64,000 bases of DNA from Humibacillus xanthopallidus (GTDB taxonomy: Bacteria; Actinomycetota; Actinomycetes; Actinomycetales; Dermatophilaceae), in the NCBI RefSeq assembly GCF_006716675.1, contig NZ_VFPM01000001.1, positions 1,240,001-1,304,000 on the forward strand. Direction: 5' to 3'. The position numbers were made by a program, and so were the translations under genes. The stretch's first letter is position 1. Every line of letters starts with the position of its first letter. Below, in pieces: positions 34,060-42,293 of the stretch. The notes below the pieces were generated by a model. It was not told the origin of the DNA, did not search any database, and saw nothing but the letters and a program-made list of their open reading frames with translations.

Positions 34060-34553
34060 CAAAGCCCGATCTTGGCGCACTTGGCGCTCACGTCGCCGTA
34101 GGAGCCCGGGCCGTTGCCGGTGAGGCAAGCCTCGGTCGTGATCCCGATGGTGGTCCACGACGGGCTGGCGCTGCCGCTCAGCTCGACGAGGTTCGAGACG
34201 TACTTCGTCCACTTGACCTGACCGATGCTGGTCTGGTTGCCGCTGATCGTCGCGGAGGCCTGGTCCTTGGAGATCGTGACGGTCGCCGAGATGCCGTTGG
34301 CGTAGATCTTGGTCGTGTTCGTGATGCGGTCCATGATCCGTCCGCCGTTGTTGCGCAGCTGGACCTTCGTGTACCAGCTGCACGACGTGACGTACGTGTT
34401 GCACTCCCACGCCGAGACGTAGAGCTGCCCGTAGGCGACGTTCCAGTAGTTCTCCGCCGAGGCGGCCTGGGCGGAGCCGGCCGAGCCGACGAGAAGCGCT
34501 GTCGCCGCGGCTGCACCCCCTGCGAGTACACCGAGTCGCTTGACTCCCAACAT
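34056..34553 (-). CDS. Secreted protein of unknown function
   Basis: A 165-residue exported protein. Signal peptide MLGVKRLGVLAGGAAAATAL ends in SAQA/AS near residue 30. The mature part is rich in Ser, Thr, Asn, Tyr and Trp (ENYWNVAYGQLYVSAWECN) and looks beta-stranded. It has four Cys, paired in sequence as WECN..VTSCS and TEACL..AKCA, which suggests two disulfides. AAGGGG six bases before the ATG favours this start. A short hairpin (34574-34591) sits in its leader. It is the first of four overlapping genes ending in an ABC pair; it may be the exported cargo or the sensed ligand. Confidence 0.75.
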   Translation of the reverse strand: MLGVKRLGVLAGGAAAATALLVGSAGSAQAASAENYWNVAYGQLYVSAWECNTYVTSCSWYTKVQLRNNGGRIMDRITNTTKIYANGISATVTISKDQASATISGNQTSIGQVKWTKYVSNLVELSGSASPSWTTIGITTEACLTGNGPGSYGDVSAKCAKIGLW

Positions 34554-34669
34554 GTGAATCCCCTTGTCCGTCAAGCCTCTTCATTGAGGCTACTGCTGGA
34601 TTGGTGCGTCCCGACCCGGCGACGCAGGCCGAACGTATGGTTGGCCCGATGACCCCGACAAGGGGTCGG

Positions 34670-35251
34670 TCATGGCCACATCTGGCCATGGCCCCAAGGT
34701 GCCGGGAGCACGGTCACGAGCGTGGCTCCCGCATCGACGAGAGGGCCCGACAGCTCGGCGACGACGCCGACGGCGCGGGCATGGTCGGAGCCCAGGACGT
34801 AGAGCACTGCCTGCAGCTCGATCGCCCCTCCCGCCAGCGCGCTGCAGCCGGCGATGAAGGCGTGCTCGACGTCGCTGGACGCATCGACCGCGACGCGGAG
34901 ACGGCCGACCAGATCGCTCTGGGTGAGCGTTCCCGGCCGGCCGACACGCAGGACGAGGGCGACCGGGGTCACCCGAGCACGGCGCGCGGGCCGGCCCGGT
35001 GCACGGCGCTCGGCCACCAGAGGACGAGGTCGGGCCACCACCATCGGGCGAGTCGGACCGAGGCGGCGGAGCGGGCGGCGCGAAGGGTTGTGCGAGAGGG
35101 GTACACAGTTCTCCTGGTGTGCTCGGGCGGGCCCCTGTGCCCGCTGGTGGGAACTCTGGAGCGCCGCCCACGACGCCGCCACCGCTTTGACCGGCGCGAA
35201 GAGGACGTGTCCGGTTCCTGCCAGCCCGACGCCGATCCCACCCTCCATCAC
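34670..35251 (-). CDS. Hypothetical protein, about 193 residues
   Basis: Function unknown. In this frame third codon positions are strongly G/C, especially in the last 90 codons, which supports coding. The N-terminal 100 residues are basic and Pro/Arg-rich. The C-terminal part is more ordered: TLTQSDLVGRLRVAVDASSD, GAIELQAVLYVLGSDHARAV and VDAGATLVTVLPAPW. The start is weakly supported, with no good RBS. It is divergent from the TrmB/LuxR-like regulator 82 bp away and lies upstream of the secreted-protein gene with 116 bp between, so cotranscription is possible. The rest of the 34554-35333 gap shows only a short leader hairpin. Confidence 0.5.
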   Translation of the reverse strand: MMEGGIGVGLAGTGHVLFAPVKAVAASWAALQSSHQRAQGPARAHQENCVPLSHNPSRRPLRRLGPTRPMVVARPRPLVAERRAPGRPARRARVTPVALVLRVGRPGTLTQSDLVGRLRVAVDASSDVEHAFIAGCSALAGGAIELQAVLYVLGSDHARAVGVVAELSGPLVDAGATLVTVLPAPWGHGQMWP

Positions 35252-35333
35252 GGCGCCGCGTCATCGCGACCCGCACGGTGAACGTGACTAGAGTCGTGCC
35301 GATCGTGCCAGGAGCAGCTGCTAAGGGGTAGGC

Positions 35334-36317
35334 ATGCTTGAGGTCTTCGGGATCCAGTCCGTGACCGAGTCGGTGTACAGGTCCATGCTCGAGCGGCCCT
35401 CCGCCGACACCACGGAGATCGCCCGGATCGTTGGCATCTCGGTGCCACAGGTCAAGGCCGAGCTCGACCTTCTCGCCGACCTCATGCTGGTGGAGGTCGG
35501 CGCGGGGACCCGTCCCTTCCAGGCCATCCCCCCGGAGCAGGCGATCGCGGTGCTCATCGGCCGGGAGGAGGCGCGCCTCGCCGAACGCCAGCGTCAGGTG
35601 AGCGAGGCCCGTGAGGACCTGACGGCCTTGGTGGAGTCCTTCGTCACGAGCCGCACCCAGACCGACACCCAGGGCCGCGTCGAGGTCATCGACGACCCGC
35701 GTGTCGTGACCTCGCGCCTCTTCCAGCTCACTCAGGGGGCGCACGAGCGCGTGTCCTTCATGCTGCCCGGCCACGCCCTGCCGCCGGCGGCCATCGCACC
35801 CTCGGCCAGACTCGACGACGAGCTGCTCGCCCGCGGCATCCCGCTGCGCGTCGTCGTCACCGACGCCTCCCTCGATACCCCGCACTGGCGTGACCACCTC
35901 GCCCGGCAGGTCGTCCTCGGGGTCCAGGCACGCTCGCATCCGGCGCCCCCGCACCGCATGGTCATCGTCGACGGCGACGTGGCGATCCTGCCGCGCGACG
36001 AGTCGTCGGGGGCACTCGTCGTGCACGGCTGCGACCTCGTCGCCCCGACGGCCGCCCTCTTCGACGAGATCTGGCAGGCTGCGATCCCGCTGGTCCCGGA
36101 CACGGCCGGGGCCCCCGAGGGCGAGTTCTCGGACGCTCGCGTGCGTCAGGTCGTGGCTCTGCTGGCCCAGGGCCAGAAGGACGAGGCGATCGCCCGACGC
36201 CTCAACGTCTCGGTGCGCACGGTGCGCCGTCTCGTCTCCGCAGCCCTGTCCGCCTTGCACGCGGAGAGCCGGTTCGAGGCCGGAGTGCTCGCCGTCAAGC
36301 GCGGTTGGGTCGTCTGA
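35334..36317 (+). CDS. Helix-turn-helix regulator with TrmB-like N-terminus and LuxR-like C-terminus
   Basis: A 327-residue regulator. The N-terminus (about 1-60: LEVFGIQSVTESVYRSMLE, TTEIARIVGISVPQVKAEL) is a TrmB-like winged helix. A coiled segment of about 45 residues (EEARLAERQRQVSEAREDL) follows. The centre resembles a PLD-like TrmB effector domain (PPHRMVIVDGDVAILPRDES). The C-terminus is a LuxR-type HTH (ARVRQVVALLAQGQKDEAIA, LNVSVRTVRRLVSAAL). AAGGGG precedes the ATG. Divergent from the secreted-protein/lipoprotein/ABC operon, which it probably controls. Its last 23 bases overlap the convergent acyltransferase gene. Confidence 0.85.
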   Translation: MLEVFGIQSVTESVYRSMLERPSADTTEIARIVGISVPQVKAELDLLADLMLVEVGAGTRPFQAIPPEQAIAVLIGREEARLAERQRQVSEAREDLTALVESFVTSRTQTDTQGRVEVIDDPRVVTSRLFQLTQGAHERVSFMLPGHALPPAAIAPSARLDDELLARGIPLRVVVTDASLDTPHWRDHLARQVVLGVQARSHPAPPHRMVIVDGDVAILPRDESSGALVVHGCDLVAPTAALFDEIWQAAIPLVPDTAGAPEGEFSDARVRQVVALLAQGQKDEAIARRLNVSVRTVRRLVSAALSALHAESRFEAGVLAVKRGWVV

Positions 36318-37695
36318 CGAGCTCCGGCGCCTGGAGCAGGGCGAGCCCCACACCCAGCACCGCGAAGCCCACCGCAGGGGTCACGTCGCCGACGAGGAAG
36401 AAGACCGCCCGGTTGCCGAGCACGTCGACGCCGACGATCGACACGATGAGGATGCCGAAGAAGAGCACGGCGGCAGACACCGCGGTCACGGGGTCGACCC
36501 AGCGCCGCTGGTCGGGTGCATCCGCCGCCTCGCCCTTCCTGTCCGCCGCGCCCGCCCCGCCCGGGGCCGCGCGGTCGAAGCGCACGAAGACGAGGACGAA
36601 CGCCGCCGTCACGAGAGCGAGCACCGCGAAGAGCACCGGGCGGGTCAGCCACCACAGGGGCGAGTTCACCGGTGGCTGCTCGATGCCGAGGGCGCGAGCC
36701 GTCACGAGGACCGTCATGAGGGCTGTCAGGTGCCAGAGGAAGGCCGTCATGGCGAAGGGCGAGACGAGCACCACGGCCGCCCACACGCGAGCCCGCGAGA
36801 GGGGCCGCTCCATGACGGGTCGCAGCACGACGGCAAGCCCGCAGATGCCGATGCCCTGGGCGAGCAGAGCCGCGGTCGGGGGCGCCATGTTGGAGATCTC
36901 CTCGCCGGGCAGCCCGACCATCGAGGTCGGGTAGGGCCCGACGGTCACGGCGAGGAGCATCGCGCCGTACCCGACGACCGCCATGGCCCAGCCCCGGCCC
37001 GTCGTGAGCAGGCCGTCGCGCCAAGCGAATCCGAGCTGGTGCAGCGCCAGCCACACGAGGGCGAAGTTGAGGTTGCCGACGAGCTCCGGGCCCCCGCTGA
37101 ACCGCACGACGTCAACGGCGACCGCGAGCGCCACGAGCACCCCGACGACCCGAAGGCCCCACCGCTGGTGCAGATCACGCATCAGCGGGGCGAAGGCGCA
37201 CGCTCCGAGGTAGATGCCGACGAACCACAGCAGCTGCGGCACCATGACGAGCGCATCGCGGGCCAGCCGGCCGACCGCATCGGGGCGGGACGTCAGTCCC
37301 GACAGGTCGGCCACGACGCCGAGGAGCAGCCACACGGCGAGGAACGCGAGGGTGGGGCGCAGGAGGCGCACGGCCCGACGGTGGAAGAACGCGGCATACC
37401 GCCCCGGGCCCGGGGGCCAGCGCCGGTCGAGCGACTCGAGGGTGTGCGCATGGGCCACCCCGCCGACGAGGAAGAAGAGCGGCATGACCTGGAGCACCCA
37501 GGTCAGCGGCTGCAGCGCGGGCACGATCGCGAGGGCGTTGGTGATCTCGAGGTCGTCGGTCAGCACGACCATGAGCCAGTGCCCGAGGATGACGACGAGC
37601 AGCGAGCCCACCCGGAGCGTGTCGACCCAGCGGTCGCGGTCGGCCGGGGTGGCCGCGGCGATGCCGGCAGCGGAGCGTGCGGGGGCTTGGCTCAC
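36295..37695 (-). CDS. Acyltransferase-3-family membrane protein
   Basis: A 466-residue integral membrane acyltransferase (OafA/YrhL type) that probably O-acetylates a cell-surface glycan or lipid. It begins with RDRWVDTLRVGSLLVVILGHW, the Arg-rich lead and early His expected of the family. LRPTLAFLAVWLL, FVGIYLGACAFAPLM and about ten membrane segments follow. A Pro/Gly/Ala-rich cytoplasmic loop (GGAGAADRKGEAADAP) precedes the last two helices. GTG 37695 follows GAAGG; an upstream frame gives no conserved sequence. Convergent and overlapping by 23 bp with the regulator gene. Confidence 0.88.
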   Translation of the reverse strand: MSQAPARSAAGIAAATPADRDRWVDTLRVGSLLVVILGHWLMVVLTDDLEITNALAIVPALQPLTWVLQVMPLFFLVGGVAHAHTLESLDRRWPPGPGRYAAFFHRRAVRLLRPTLAFLAVWLLLGVVADLSGLTSRPDAVGRLARDALVMVPQLLWFVGIYLGACAFAPLMRDLHQRWGLRVVGVLVALAVAVDVVRFSGGPELVGNLNFALVWLALHQLGFAWRDGLLTTGRGWAMAVVGYGAMLLAVTVGPYPTSMVGLPGEEISNMAPPTAALLAQGIGICGLAVVLRPVMERPLSRARVWAAVVLVSPFAMTAFLWHLTALMTVLVTARALGIEQPPVNSPLWWLTRPVLFAVLALVTAAFVLVFVRFDRAAPGGAGAADRKGEAADAPDQRRWVDPVTAVSAAVLFFGILIVSIVGVDVLGNRAVFFLVGDVTPAVGFAVLGVGLALLQAPELVRRPNRA

Positions 37696-37777
37696 ACCTT
37701 CATGCAAGCACTCCGTGCGGGGCCGCGGGATGAGTTCGCCCACTCACGCCCACTCACGCCCACGAGAGACCGGAACG

Positions 37778-37835
37778 CACCGAGCAGTCGCCAGGTCCAC
37801 GCGGCGTACCTCGTGGGTCTGACGACTGCTCGGTG
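37778..37835. repeat. Long imperfect hairpin
   Basis: Perfect 13-bp outer arms (CACCGAGCAGTCG and complement), then an inner pair matching 8 of 10 bases (CAGGTCCACG against CGTGGGTCTG). It lies between the acyltransferase start and the DUF6458 gene, next to a tandem CACTCACGCC repeat. Possible terminator for the DUF6458 transcript. Confidence 0.6.
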
Positions 37836-37885
37836 TGTTTCTCGGTGGTGCTGAGTCGTGCCGGGTGGCGACGGGTTCTGCGACC

Positions 37886-38170
37886 TCAGTACGTGCCGTC
37901 GGTGCGCTCGACCCGACGCTCGACGACCTCGTCGCCGTCGACGCGGCGCTCGACGACGTCGGGCGTCCCACGACGCTCGGTCACCATCGTGTGCTGAGTC
38001 CGGGTGCGCTGCGCGTTCATGATGAGGGCCAGCACGATGGCGAGCGCCCCGGCGATCATGAGGATGATCCCCACCGTGTTGAGGTTGGTGTTCAGCAGGT
38101 TGCTGTCGAGCGGTGTGAAGTAGAAGATCGCACCGACGACGAGCAGGAAGATCCCGAGTCCGATGCCCAT
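37886..38170 (-). CDS. DUF6458-family small membrane protein
   Basis: A 94-residue protein with two membrane segments: MGIGLGIFLLVVGAIFYF (about 1-20) and VGIILMIAGALAIVLALIM (about 33-53). The hydrophilic tail repeats VVERRV (DVVERRVDGDEVVERRVER). The family is common in actinobacteria and has no assigned function. AAGGAGA precedes the ATG at 38170, which is favoured over one six codons earlier. Confidence 0.88.
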   Translation of the reverse strand: MGIGLGIFLLVVGAIFYFTPLDSNLLNTNLNTVGIILMIAGALAIVLALIMNAQRTRTQHTMVTERRGTPDVVERRVDGDEVVERRVERTDGTY

Positions 38171-38242
38171 GACGTCTCCTTGGCTCATGGCACGCCACTG
38201 CGCGTGCTCCGCCTCCTCATACCCCGAGGCGCGGCCCCTTGG

Positions 38243-39118
38243 TCAGCGGCGCCGTGAGCGACCTGACAGCGCGACGCCGATGAGCAGCACGACCGAGACC
38301 CCCACCGCCACCGCTGCCGCGCCGTAGAGCCAGGTCGCCGAGAGGCCGTATGCCGCGTCGGCGAGCGTGCGCACGACCGGGTCCGGCACGAGGTCGATGG
38401 TGGGGGTGCGGCCGAGCATGAGGGCCAGCGCCAGTGTCACGCCGCCGAGCAGCCAGCCGAAGGCGATCCATCCGAGCGCGGGGCGGCGCCGTCTCGCGAG
38501 AGCGACCGCGAGGAGCGCGAGGGCGACGACGAGCACGGGCGCCCAGACACCCCAGGCGTGGGCGACGGCATACACCCGCTTGGCGGTGCCGAGGTCGGAC
38601 GCGGCGACGAGCGGGATCTCGACCGTGGGGCGCAGCGCGGCCGGGTCCGTGACGCCGACCTGCGACAACGTCTGCTCGAGCTCGGGCAGCTCGATCGGCA
38701 CGAGCATCGTCACCCGGCCCTGGCTGTCGAGGCCGGTGTCGGCGCGCCCTTCGAGCACTCCGACGAACTGCCGGTGCGTGTTGCGCAGCGCGGCCGTCCA
38801 GGCCGTCGCGACGCGAGGGTCGGCGACGACGGTCGTGGCCACCTGGCGGAGCGGGCCCTCGAGCACCTGCTCGACCGCCGGCTGCAGCTGCACCGCTCCG
38901 AGCACAGAGGTGACGATGCCGTCGGCAAGCGCCTCCTGCACCTGGGGCTGCCGGACGACCGGGCTCAGCTCGTCGACGAAGACGGTGGTGCGGGTCAGCA
39001 TGAGGGACGCCCAGACCGCGACGAGCGAGAGCGGCATGAGCACCACTGCGAGCACCCCGCAGACGAGGGAGATCACCTGTCGCACGACACCGGTCGACTG
39101 CTGCGCCACGAGCTCCAC
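38243..39118 (-). CDS. Membrane protein with large extracytoplasmic domain
   Basis: A 291-residue protein. One helix near the N-terminus (about 15-40, VISLVCGVLAVVLMPLSLVA) is followed by about 130 residues outside the membrane (TRTTVFVDELSPVVRQPQVQ to EIPLVAASDLG), then four helices (about 190-290) and a basic end. The external part, with a PVVRQPQVQEALAD helix, resembles actinobacterial membrane proteins of unknown role. The GTG at 39118 is preferred because the frame upstream is antisense-like; a second GTG four codons later is possible. No partner is evident. Confidence 0.78.
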   Translation of the reverse strand: MELVAQQSTGVVRQVISLVCGVLAVVLMPLSLVAVWASLMLTRTTVFVDELSPVVRQPQVQEALADGIVTSVLGAVQLQPAVEQVLEGPLRQVATTVVADPRVATAWTAALRNTHRQFVGVLEGRADTGLDSQGRVTMLVPIELPELEQTLSQVGVTDPAALRPTVEIPLVAASDLGTAKRVYAVAHAWGVWAPVLVVALALLAVALARRRRPALGWIAFGWLLGGVTLALALMLGRTPTIDLVPDPVVRTLADAAYGLSATWLYGAAAVAVGVSVVLLIGVALSGRSRRR

Positions 39119-39147
39119 CTGACTTCCAGCCGAGGGCCACGAGGCCC

Positions 39148-41019
39148 TCAGACTCCCCTGAGATCGAGCACCATTGTGGCATCTGCCGATTCGTCGATGA
39201 TGACAGGGATCCCCCAGTCCTGCTGAAAGAGATGGCAGGCAGCATGCTCGGGCACCTCGCCCGTGTCGGGGTCGCCGTCGCAGGCGGCCGCCTGCACCGA
39301 CACGTGCAACGTCCCCGCCGGTATTCCGGGTGCCAGGGTCAGCGACCGGCGCAGGCCGCGCGACCTGCCGCCTCCCGCGACGAGCAGCTCGGGCGGGCTG
39401 GCCGAGACGTCGAGCATCGTCGGGTCGCCCCACCGGTCGTCGAGCTTCTGGCCGGGCGGAGGCACGAAGGTGACCTCGAGCTCGACCGCCCCGGTGGGCA
39501 ACGGCGTCTCGAGACGCTGGGTGCGCCGCGCCGGGCCGTCGACGCGCTGGGCGTCCTCGGGCAGGGCGACGCGGGTGAGCCGGTGGGCTGCGGACTCGAC
39601 GACGACCAGCCTCGTCTCGGCCGTGTCGGCGTCGGTCTCGACGACGGCGCCGCTCGGCTCGGCCAGGCCCTGGGCCAGCGTCGTGACCTGACCGCTGGCG
39701 GGGTCGTAGCGCCGCATCGCGCCGTTGTAGGTGTCGCTCACTGCGACCGACCCGTCGGGAAGGACGGTGACCCCGAGGGGGTGTTGGAGCAGCGCCTGGC
39801 CCGCGTCACCATCGCGGTGGCCGAAGTCGAACAGGCCTGTGCCGACGTGGGACTCGACGACGAGCGCGCCGTCGTCGTCTCGACGGATCGATCGCAGGGC
39901 TGAGGTCTCTGAGTCGGCGACCCAGAGCCGGGTGCCGTCGGCCGAGGTCGCGAGGCCGGACGGCTGGGCGAACCACGCGTCCAAGACCGGCCCGTCGCGC
40001 AGACCCTCGTTCGTCGTGCCGGCGAGCACCTCGACGGTGCCGGCTGCGATGGTGTCGCCGGGCGTCCAGGCCCAGAGCTGGTGCGTGCCGGCCATGGCGA
40101 TGACGACACGGCCCTCGAACCACGCGAGGTCCCACGGTGTCGACAGCGCCTGCTCAAGGGCGGGCCCTCCGCCGGTGCGCTCGCGCAGCTGCACGCCCGT
40201 GCCGGCGAGGACGTGAATCGAGCCGTCGGAGAAGCGGATTCCCTTGAGCTGATGATGCACCGAGTCGGCCGCGAGGAGGTCGACCCCCAGGCGATCGGCA
40301 ACCTCGGGCGTCGCGAGCAGCACGCCTTGGGGCTCGGTGAGGTCACCCCGACCACCCCAGCGCGCGCGCTCGGTCTCGAGGTCCGACTCGAGGTGGACGA
40401 CCTGGTGGTTCGCGGTGTCGGAGACGATGACGGAGCCGTCCGGCAGCGCGGCGGCCTTGCCCGGGAAGCGCAGCGCGGTGTCGGCCGCCGGCGGCGGCAC
40501 GTAGGGGTCGTCACCCGGCTGGAGCGTGCCCTTGGCGGCGTGCTCCTCGATGAGCTCGGCGACGAGGGCGGCGAGCCCGGGCCCGTGTCCTTCCCCCGAC
40601 ATCGAGGCGACGACGTAGCCCTCGGGGTCGACGACGACGAGCGTCGGCCAGGCGCGGGCGGTGTAGGCCCGCCACGTCGTCAGCTCGGGGTCGTCGAGCA
40701 CGGGGTGGTGGACGGCATACCGCTCGACGGCCGCGGCGAGGGCGTCGGGGTCGGCCTCGTGCTCGAACTTCGGGGAGTGCACCCCGACGATCGTCAGCGC
40801 GTCGGGGAAGCGCGCCTCGACGGGCCGCAGCTCGTCGAGGACGTGGAGGCAGTTGACGCAGCAGAAGGTCCAGAAGTCGATGACGACGACCCGCCCGCGC
40901 AGGTCGGCGAGGTCGAGTGAGCGGCCGCCGGTGTTGAGCCAGCCCCGGCCCGTGAGCTCCGGCGCGCGCACGCGCACTCGGGAGCGGAGGGTCTCGGGAG
41001 CGGCGCCGGGTGCGGTCAT
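39148..41019 (-). CDS. Thioredoxin-like/NHL-repeat protein (NHLRC2-like)
   Basis: A 623-residue cytoplasmic protein. The N-terminal thioredoxin-like domain (about 15-165) has VVVIDFWTFCCVNCLHVLDE, where CCVNC holds the redox pair. The middle is a six-bladed NHL beta-propeller (about 180-490), with repeats such as LPDGSVIVSDTANHQVV, GTRLWVADSETSALR and LPDGSVAVSDTYNGAMR. A beta-rich C-terminal domain of about 110 residues follows. This matches the NHLRC2 family, whose bacterial role is unclear. Start overlaps the nitrilase-family gene (ATGA), so expression is coupled. Confidence 0.92.
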   Translation of the reverse strand: MTAPGAAPETLRSRVRVRAPELTGRGWLNTGGRSLDLADLRGRVVVIDFWTFCCVNCLHVLDELRPVEARFPDALTIVGVHSPKFEHEADPDALAAAVERYAVHHPVLDDPELTTWRAYTARAWPTLVVVDPEGYVVASMSGEGHGPGLAALVAELIEEHAAKGTLQPGDDPYVPPPAADTALRFPGKAAALPDGSVIVSDTANHQVVHLESDLETERARWGGRGDLTEPQGVLLATPEVADRLGVDLLAADSVHHQLKGIRFSDGSIHVLAGTGVQLRERTGGGPALEQALSTPWDLAWFEGRVVIAMAGTHQLWAWTPGDTIAAGTVEVLAGTTNEGLRDGPVLDAWFAQPSGLATSADGTRLWVADSETSALRSIRRDDDGALVVESHVGTGLFDFGHRDGDAGQALLQHPLGVTVLPDGSVAVSDTYNGAMRRYDPASGQVTTLAQGLAEPSGAVVETDADTAETRLVVVESAAHRLTRVALPEDAQRVDGPARRTQRLETPLPTGAVELEVTFVPPPGQKLDDRWGDPTMLDVSASPPELLVAGGGRSRGLRRSLTLAPGIPAGTLHVSVQAAACDGDPDTGEVPEHAACHLFQQDWGIPVIIDESADATMVLDLRGV

Positions 41020-41822
41020 GGCAGCCGCCGGTCGGCGAGGACGGGGAAGGTCTTGCGCCACGTCGCGATGGCTGCGGTGTCGATGTCGATGCTCAGCACC
41101 TGCTCGTCAGCGCCGGCGGCGGCCAGAACCTTCCCGGTGGCGTCGACGACCTGGGAGTGGCCGCCCATCTCGTGACGGGCGTGGGTGCCGGCGGTGTTGC
41201 ACTGGAGCACGACGCACTGGTCCTCGATCGCGCGAGCGCGCCCGAGGAGCGACCAGTGCTCGATGCGGGCCATCGGCCAGGCCGCTGGGACGACGAGCAC
41301 CTCGGCGCCGGCGTCGACGAGCCTGCGGTAGAGCTCGGGGAAGCGCAGGTCGTAGCACGTGGACAGGCCGACCGTGACGGGCGCGCCACCCGCCACGGGC
41401 ACGTCGAGGACGGCGAGGTCGGCACCGGCGTCGATGAGCAGCGGCTCGCCCTCGCCGAAGCCGAAGCGGTGGATCTTGCGGTAGGTCGCGACGAGCTCGC
41501 CGGCCGGGGAGAAGACGAGGCTGGTGTTCCACAGCCCCTTGTCGCCCGGCTCGAGCGGCTCGCCGCTCTCGATGATCGACCCCGCGTGCAGGGTGACGCC
41601 GGCGTCACGCGCCGCGGCTGCGAGTGCGCTGGCGACCGGACCGTCGACGGGCTCGGCGCGCTCGTCCCACCGGCGGTAGTCGAAGCCGCCGGGGGCCCAG
41701 AGCTCCGGCAGCACGACGAGGTCGTGGCCGGACTGGGCGCGCACGAGGTCGGCCGCGCGGCGGGTGCGGTCGGCGACGGACTCGTCGTCGCCATAGGCGA
41801 GCTGGATCAGGGCCACCTTCAT
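41016..41822 (-). CDS. Carbon-nitrogen hydrolase (nitrilase superfamily, amidase-like)
   Basis: A 267-residue enzyme with the complete Glu-Lys-Cys triad: VVLPELWAPGG (Glu about 43), ATYRKIHRFGFGE (Lys) and LSTCYDLRFPELYR (Cys). The set fits omega-amidase or deaminated-glutathione amidase branches better than true nitrilases; a repair or scavenging role is plausible. The ATG at 41822 opens MKVALIQLAYGDDE. Translationally coupled to the thioredoxin-NHL gene, which hints at a shared thiol-related task, an inference only. Confidence 0.92.
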   Translation of the reverse strand: MKVALIQLAYGDDESVADRTRRAADLVRAQSGHDLVVLPELWAPGGFDYRRWDERAEPVDGPVASALAAAARDAGVTLHAGSIIESGEPLEPGDKGLWNTSLVFSPAGELVATYRKIHRFGFGEGEPLLIDAGADLAVLDVPVAGGAPVTVGLSTCYDLRFPELYRRLVDAGAEVLVVPAAWPMARIEHWSLLGRARAIEDQCVVLQCNTAGTHARHEMGGHSQVVDATGKVLAAAGADEQVLSIDIDTAAIATWRKTFPVLADRRLP

Positions 41823-41841
41823 GGCACCACTGTCACACGAG

Positions 41842-42039
41842 TCAGGACGCCGCGCGTACGGCCTTCCGAGTCGTGAGGACCTCACGGCGCTTCTCGGCGA
41901 GCAGCTCGCGCATCTCGTCGTCGCTCTCGACGAGGTAGACGAGTCCGCAGTCCTGCGGGCCGGTGGCTCCGGGGAAGCACAACGTGCAGGGCTCGCCCAC
42001 CCGGATCGGGCACTGCGGCGTCGGCAGCCTGCGCGTCAC
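41842..42039 (-). CDS. DUF6767-family small protein
   Basis: A 65-residue protein with three cysteines in PQCPIRVGEPCTLCFPG and a GPQDCGLVYLVESDDEM core, so four Cys in the N-terminal half, a plausible metal site. The C-terminus is a charged helix. Similar small actinobacterial proteins are unnamed. GGAGG lies 7 bases before the GTG start. It is the gene upstream of the amidase, separated by 19 bp. Confidence 0.8.
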   Translation of the reverse strand: MTRRLPTPQCPIRVGEPCTLCFPGATGPQDCGLVYLVESDDEMRELLAEKRREVLTTRKAVRAAS

Positions 42040-42122
42040 GTCGTCACCTCCACGGCCATACTACCGTCCGTAGTAGGCGCTTCTTTCACGGTGGGCACGT
42101 GGGCACGCGACGCGTCGGATGA

Positions 42123-42175
42123 GTCGAGTGCCCATTTCCCGACGTGGTTCTCCGTCGGGAAAGTGAGCACTCGAC
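42123..42175. repeat. GTCGAGTGC hairpin repeat, copy A1
   Basis: A 53-bp inverted repeat with outer arms GTCGAGTGC/GCACTCGAC and inner arms TTTCCCGACG/CGTCGGGAAA around TGGTTCTC. It is one of five full copies in the window and pairs with copy A2 ten bases on. Confidence 0.85.
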
Positions 42176-42185
42176 TGGTCGCTGG

Positions 42186-42238
42186 GTCGAGTGCCCAATT
42201 CCCGACGTGGTTCTCCGTCCGAGAAGTGAGCACTCGAC
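42186..42238. repeat. GTCGAGTGC hairpin repeat, copy A2
   Basis: A 53-bp hairpin in the same orientation as A1 and sharing its loop; the inner arm has a few changes (CGTCCGAGAAG on the right). Confidence 0.85.
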
Positions 42239-42243
42239 TGGTG

Positions 42244-42260
42244 GAAAGTGAGCACTCGAC
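42244..42260. repeat. GTCGAGTGC half repeat, copy A3
   Basis: The right arm only (GAAAGTGAGCACTCGAC), so a truncated copy. The cluster lies between the DUF6767 start and the CopD-CtaG stop. Confidence 0.75.
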
Positions 42261-42293
42261 TGTGGCGGAGGGGCCACTCGAGGGGTGGTGGTG

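Noticed and set aside
34601..35281. A forward 226-codon frame opposite the small hypothetical gene
   Set aside because: The reverse frame shows stronger third-position G/C and more protein-like composition; the forward one is His/Arg-rich and shapeless.
35890..37854. A 654-codon forward frame covering the acyltransferase gene
   Set aside because: It is antisense to a clear acyltransferase-3 membrane protein and begins as a frame-shifted reading of the regulator.
42123..42260. A CRISPR array
   Set aside because: The units are inverted hairpins 10-11 bp apart with no unique spacers, and no cas genes are near.
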